A DNA stretch of 6,429 nucleotides, taken from the NCBI GenBank assembly GCA_027353565.1, contig DAIEHO010000151.1, positions 1 through 6,429 of the forward strand, written 5' to 3'. Made by a program: the position numbers and the translations under genes. Below, in pieces: positions 5,879 through 6,429 of this stretch (its first letter is position 1; each line of letters opens with the position of its first letter). This stretch comes from Propionibacteriaceae bacterium. Lineage in GTDB: Bacteria; Actinomycetota; Actinomycetes; Propionibacteriales; Propionibacteriaceae. The notes below the pieces were generated by a model that saw only the letters and a program-made list of their open reading frames with translations, had not been told where the DNA came from and did not search any database.

Positions 5879-6429
5879 TTGCTGACTCCTTGTGGCGGTA
5901 CGTGCAGCTGGCCTGCGACGCGCCGGTATGCCAGAACGAACCGGGCGATGTCCTGGACCCAGTCTCTGTCGGTACGCAACTGGATGTGCCCGACGCCCGC
6001 GCGACGCAGCGCGATGCGGATCCGTTCGCGCTGGGCGGCGCTGGCGGCGTCCATCCGGGCGCGCGCCGCGGCATCGGAGGTGTTCACGTACCGCTGGAAG
6101 TCGGTCTCCGGGTCACGGATCAGCAGGTCGCCGATGTCGGGGAACTCGATCTCACGGCGGTCGACGACCTCGATGGCGATGATCTGGTTGCGGACGGCCA
6201 GACGCCGGAGGGCTCGCTCCCACGGAGGCTCGACGTTGGGGTCGAGCTCGAAGTCGCCCGGCTCGAGGAAGTCGGAGACGACCACGCGGAGGCCGCGGCG
6301 ACGCTGTGTACGGGACATCTGCTCGATGCCGTCGGCCAGCGTCATCGTGCCGGGCGCATGGTCGTGGACGATCGGCTCGGTGAGCATCCGGCGCAGCAGC
6401 CCGTACAGTGCGGTCCGTCCCGCACCGGC
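5875..6429 (-). CDS. DUF58 domain protein, C-terminal part (starts beyond the right edge)
   Basis: The last 184 residues are present, and the frame is open to the edge of the window, so the true start lies outside. The segment AGAGRTALYGLLRRML at the edge, LRVVVSDFLEPGDFE in the middle, AIEVVDRREIEFPDIGDL and LIRDPETDF are standard for the C-terminal half of DUF58 proteins. That region has a VWA-like fold, in which SDF carries the conserved Asp. In bacteria DUF58 genes lie between a moxR ATPase gene and VWA genes, and the order here agrees. The stop overlaps the next start as GTGA, so translation of the two is coupled. An internal ATG at 6387 should not be taken as the start because the family motif continues upstream of it. 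No membrane helix is seen in the visible part. Confidence 0.9.
   Translation of the reverse strand, partial: AGAGRTALYGLLRRMLTEPIVHDHAPGTMTLADGIEQMSRTQRRRGLRVVVSDFLEPGDFELDPNVEPPWERALRRLAVRNQIIAIEVVDRREIEFPDIGDLLIRDPETDFQRYVNTSDAAARARMDAASAAQRERIRIALRRAGVGHIQLRTDRDWVQDIARFVLAYRRVAGQLHVPPQGVSK
5886..5891 (-). promoter_or_regulatory. Ribosome binding site of the first VWA gene, inside the DUF58 3' end
   Basis: The minus strand reads AAGGAG, TCAGCAA, then GTG at 5878. The seven-base spacing is near-optimal. It fixes the GTG start that overlaps the DUF58 stop codon and suggests this VWA protein is made efficiently rather than only by coupling. Confidence 0.7.

Overview
The window is gene-dense, very GC-rich DNA with almost no intergenic space. 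It carries several families typical of actinobacteria: DUF3090, DUF3145, and a MoxR-type DUF58/VWA operon with GTGA and ATGA overlaps. A high-GC actinomycete is clear; a relative of the Nocardioides/Aeromicrobium group is my guess from family resemblance and cannot be proven from this sequence. I see no mobile element, CRISPR array, tRNA, rRNA or phage gene.

Left part (1-882, minus strand). A DUF3090 gene runs off the left edge, and a complete DUF3145 gene (249-746) ends 31 bases upstream of it. DUF3145 starts behind a strong Shine-Dalgarno. DUF3090 appears to have its own leaderless promoter, CCCTAGGCT followed by six bases and GTG.

Middle (883-3199, plus strand). A cytosolic S9 (prolyl oligopeptidase family) serine peptidase has a complete catalytic triad. 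Ten bases after its stop comes a 126-residue four-helix membrane protein, with histidines placed somewhat like those of a half heme-A-synthase. Both genes start 6-7 bases after a TAGGNT box, as DUF3090 does, so three genes in the window look leaderless.

Right part (3262-6429, minus strand, transcribed right to left). The 3' part of a DUF58 gene, two tandem BatA-like VWA membrane proteins and a YggS-family PLP-binding protein form one tightly coupled operon. The junctions are GTGA, ATGA and, ancestrally, GTGA. An AAA+ MoxR ATPase is expected just beyond the right edge. DUF58 and VWA proteins of this type act with MoxR ATPases at the membrane, probably in assembly or stress tolerance of envelope or metal-dependent complexes.

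The most notable observation is in the second VWA gene. It stops at a TAA (4041-4043), but the same frame stays open for 30 more codons. Those codons encode a close match to the C-terminal membrane anchor of its sibling, ending in the TGA that overlaps the yggS start. It looks like a recent single-base nonsense change that removes the third membrane helix and uncouples yggS translation, unless it is a sequencing error or is read through.
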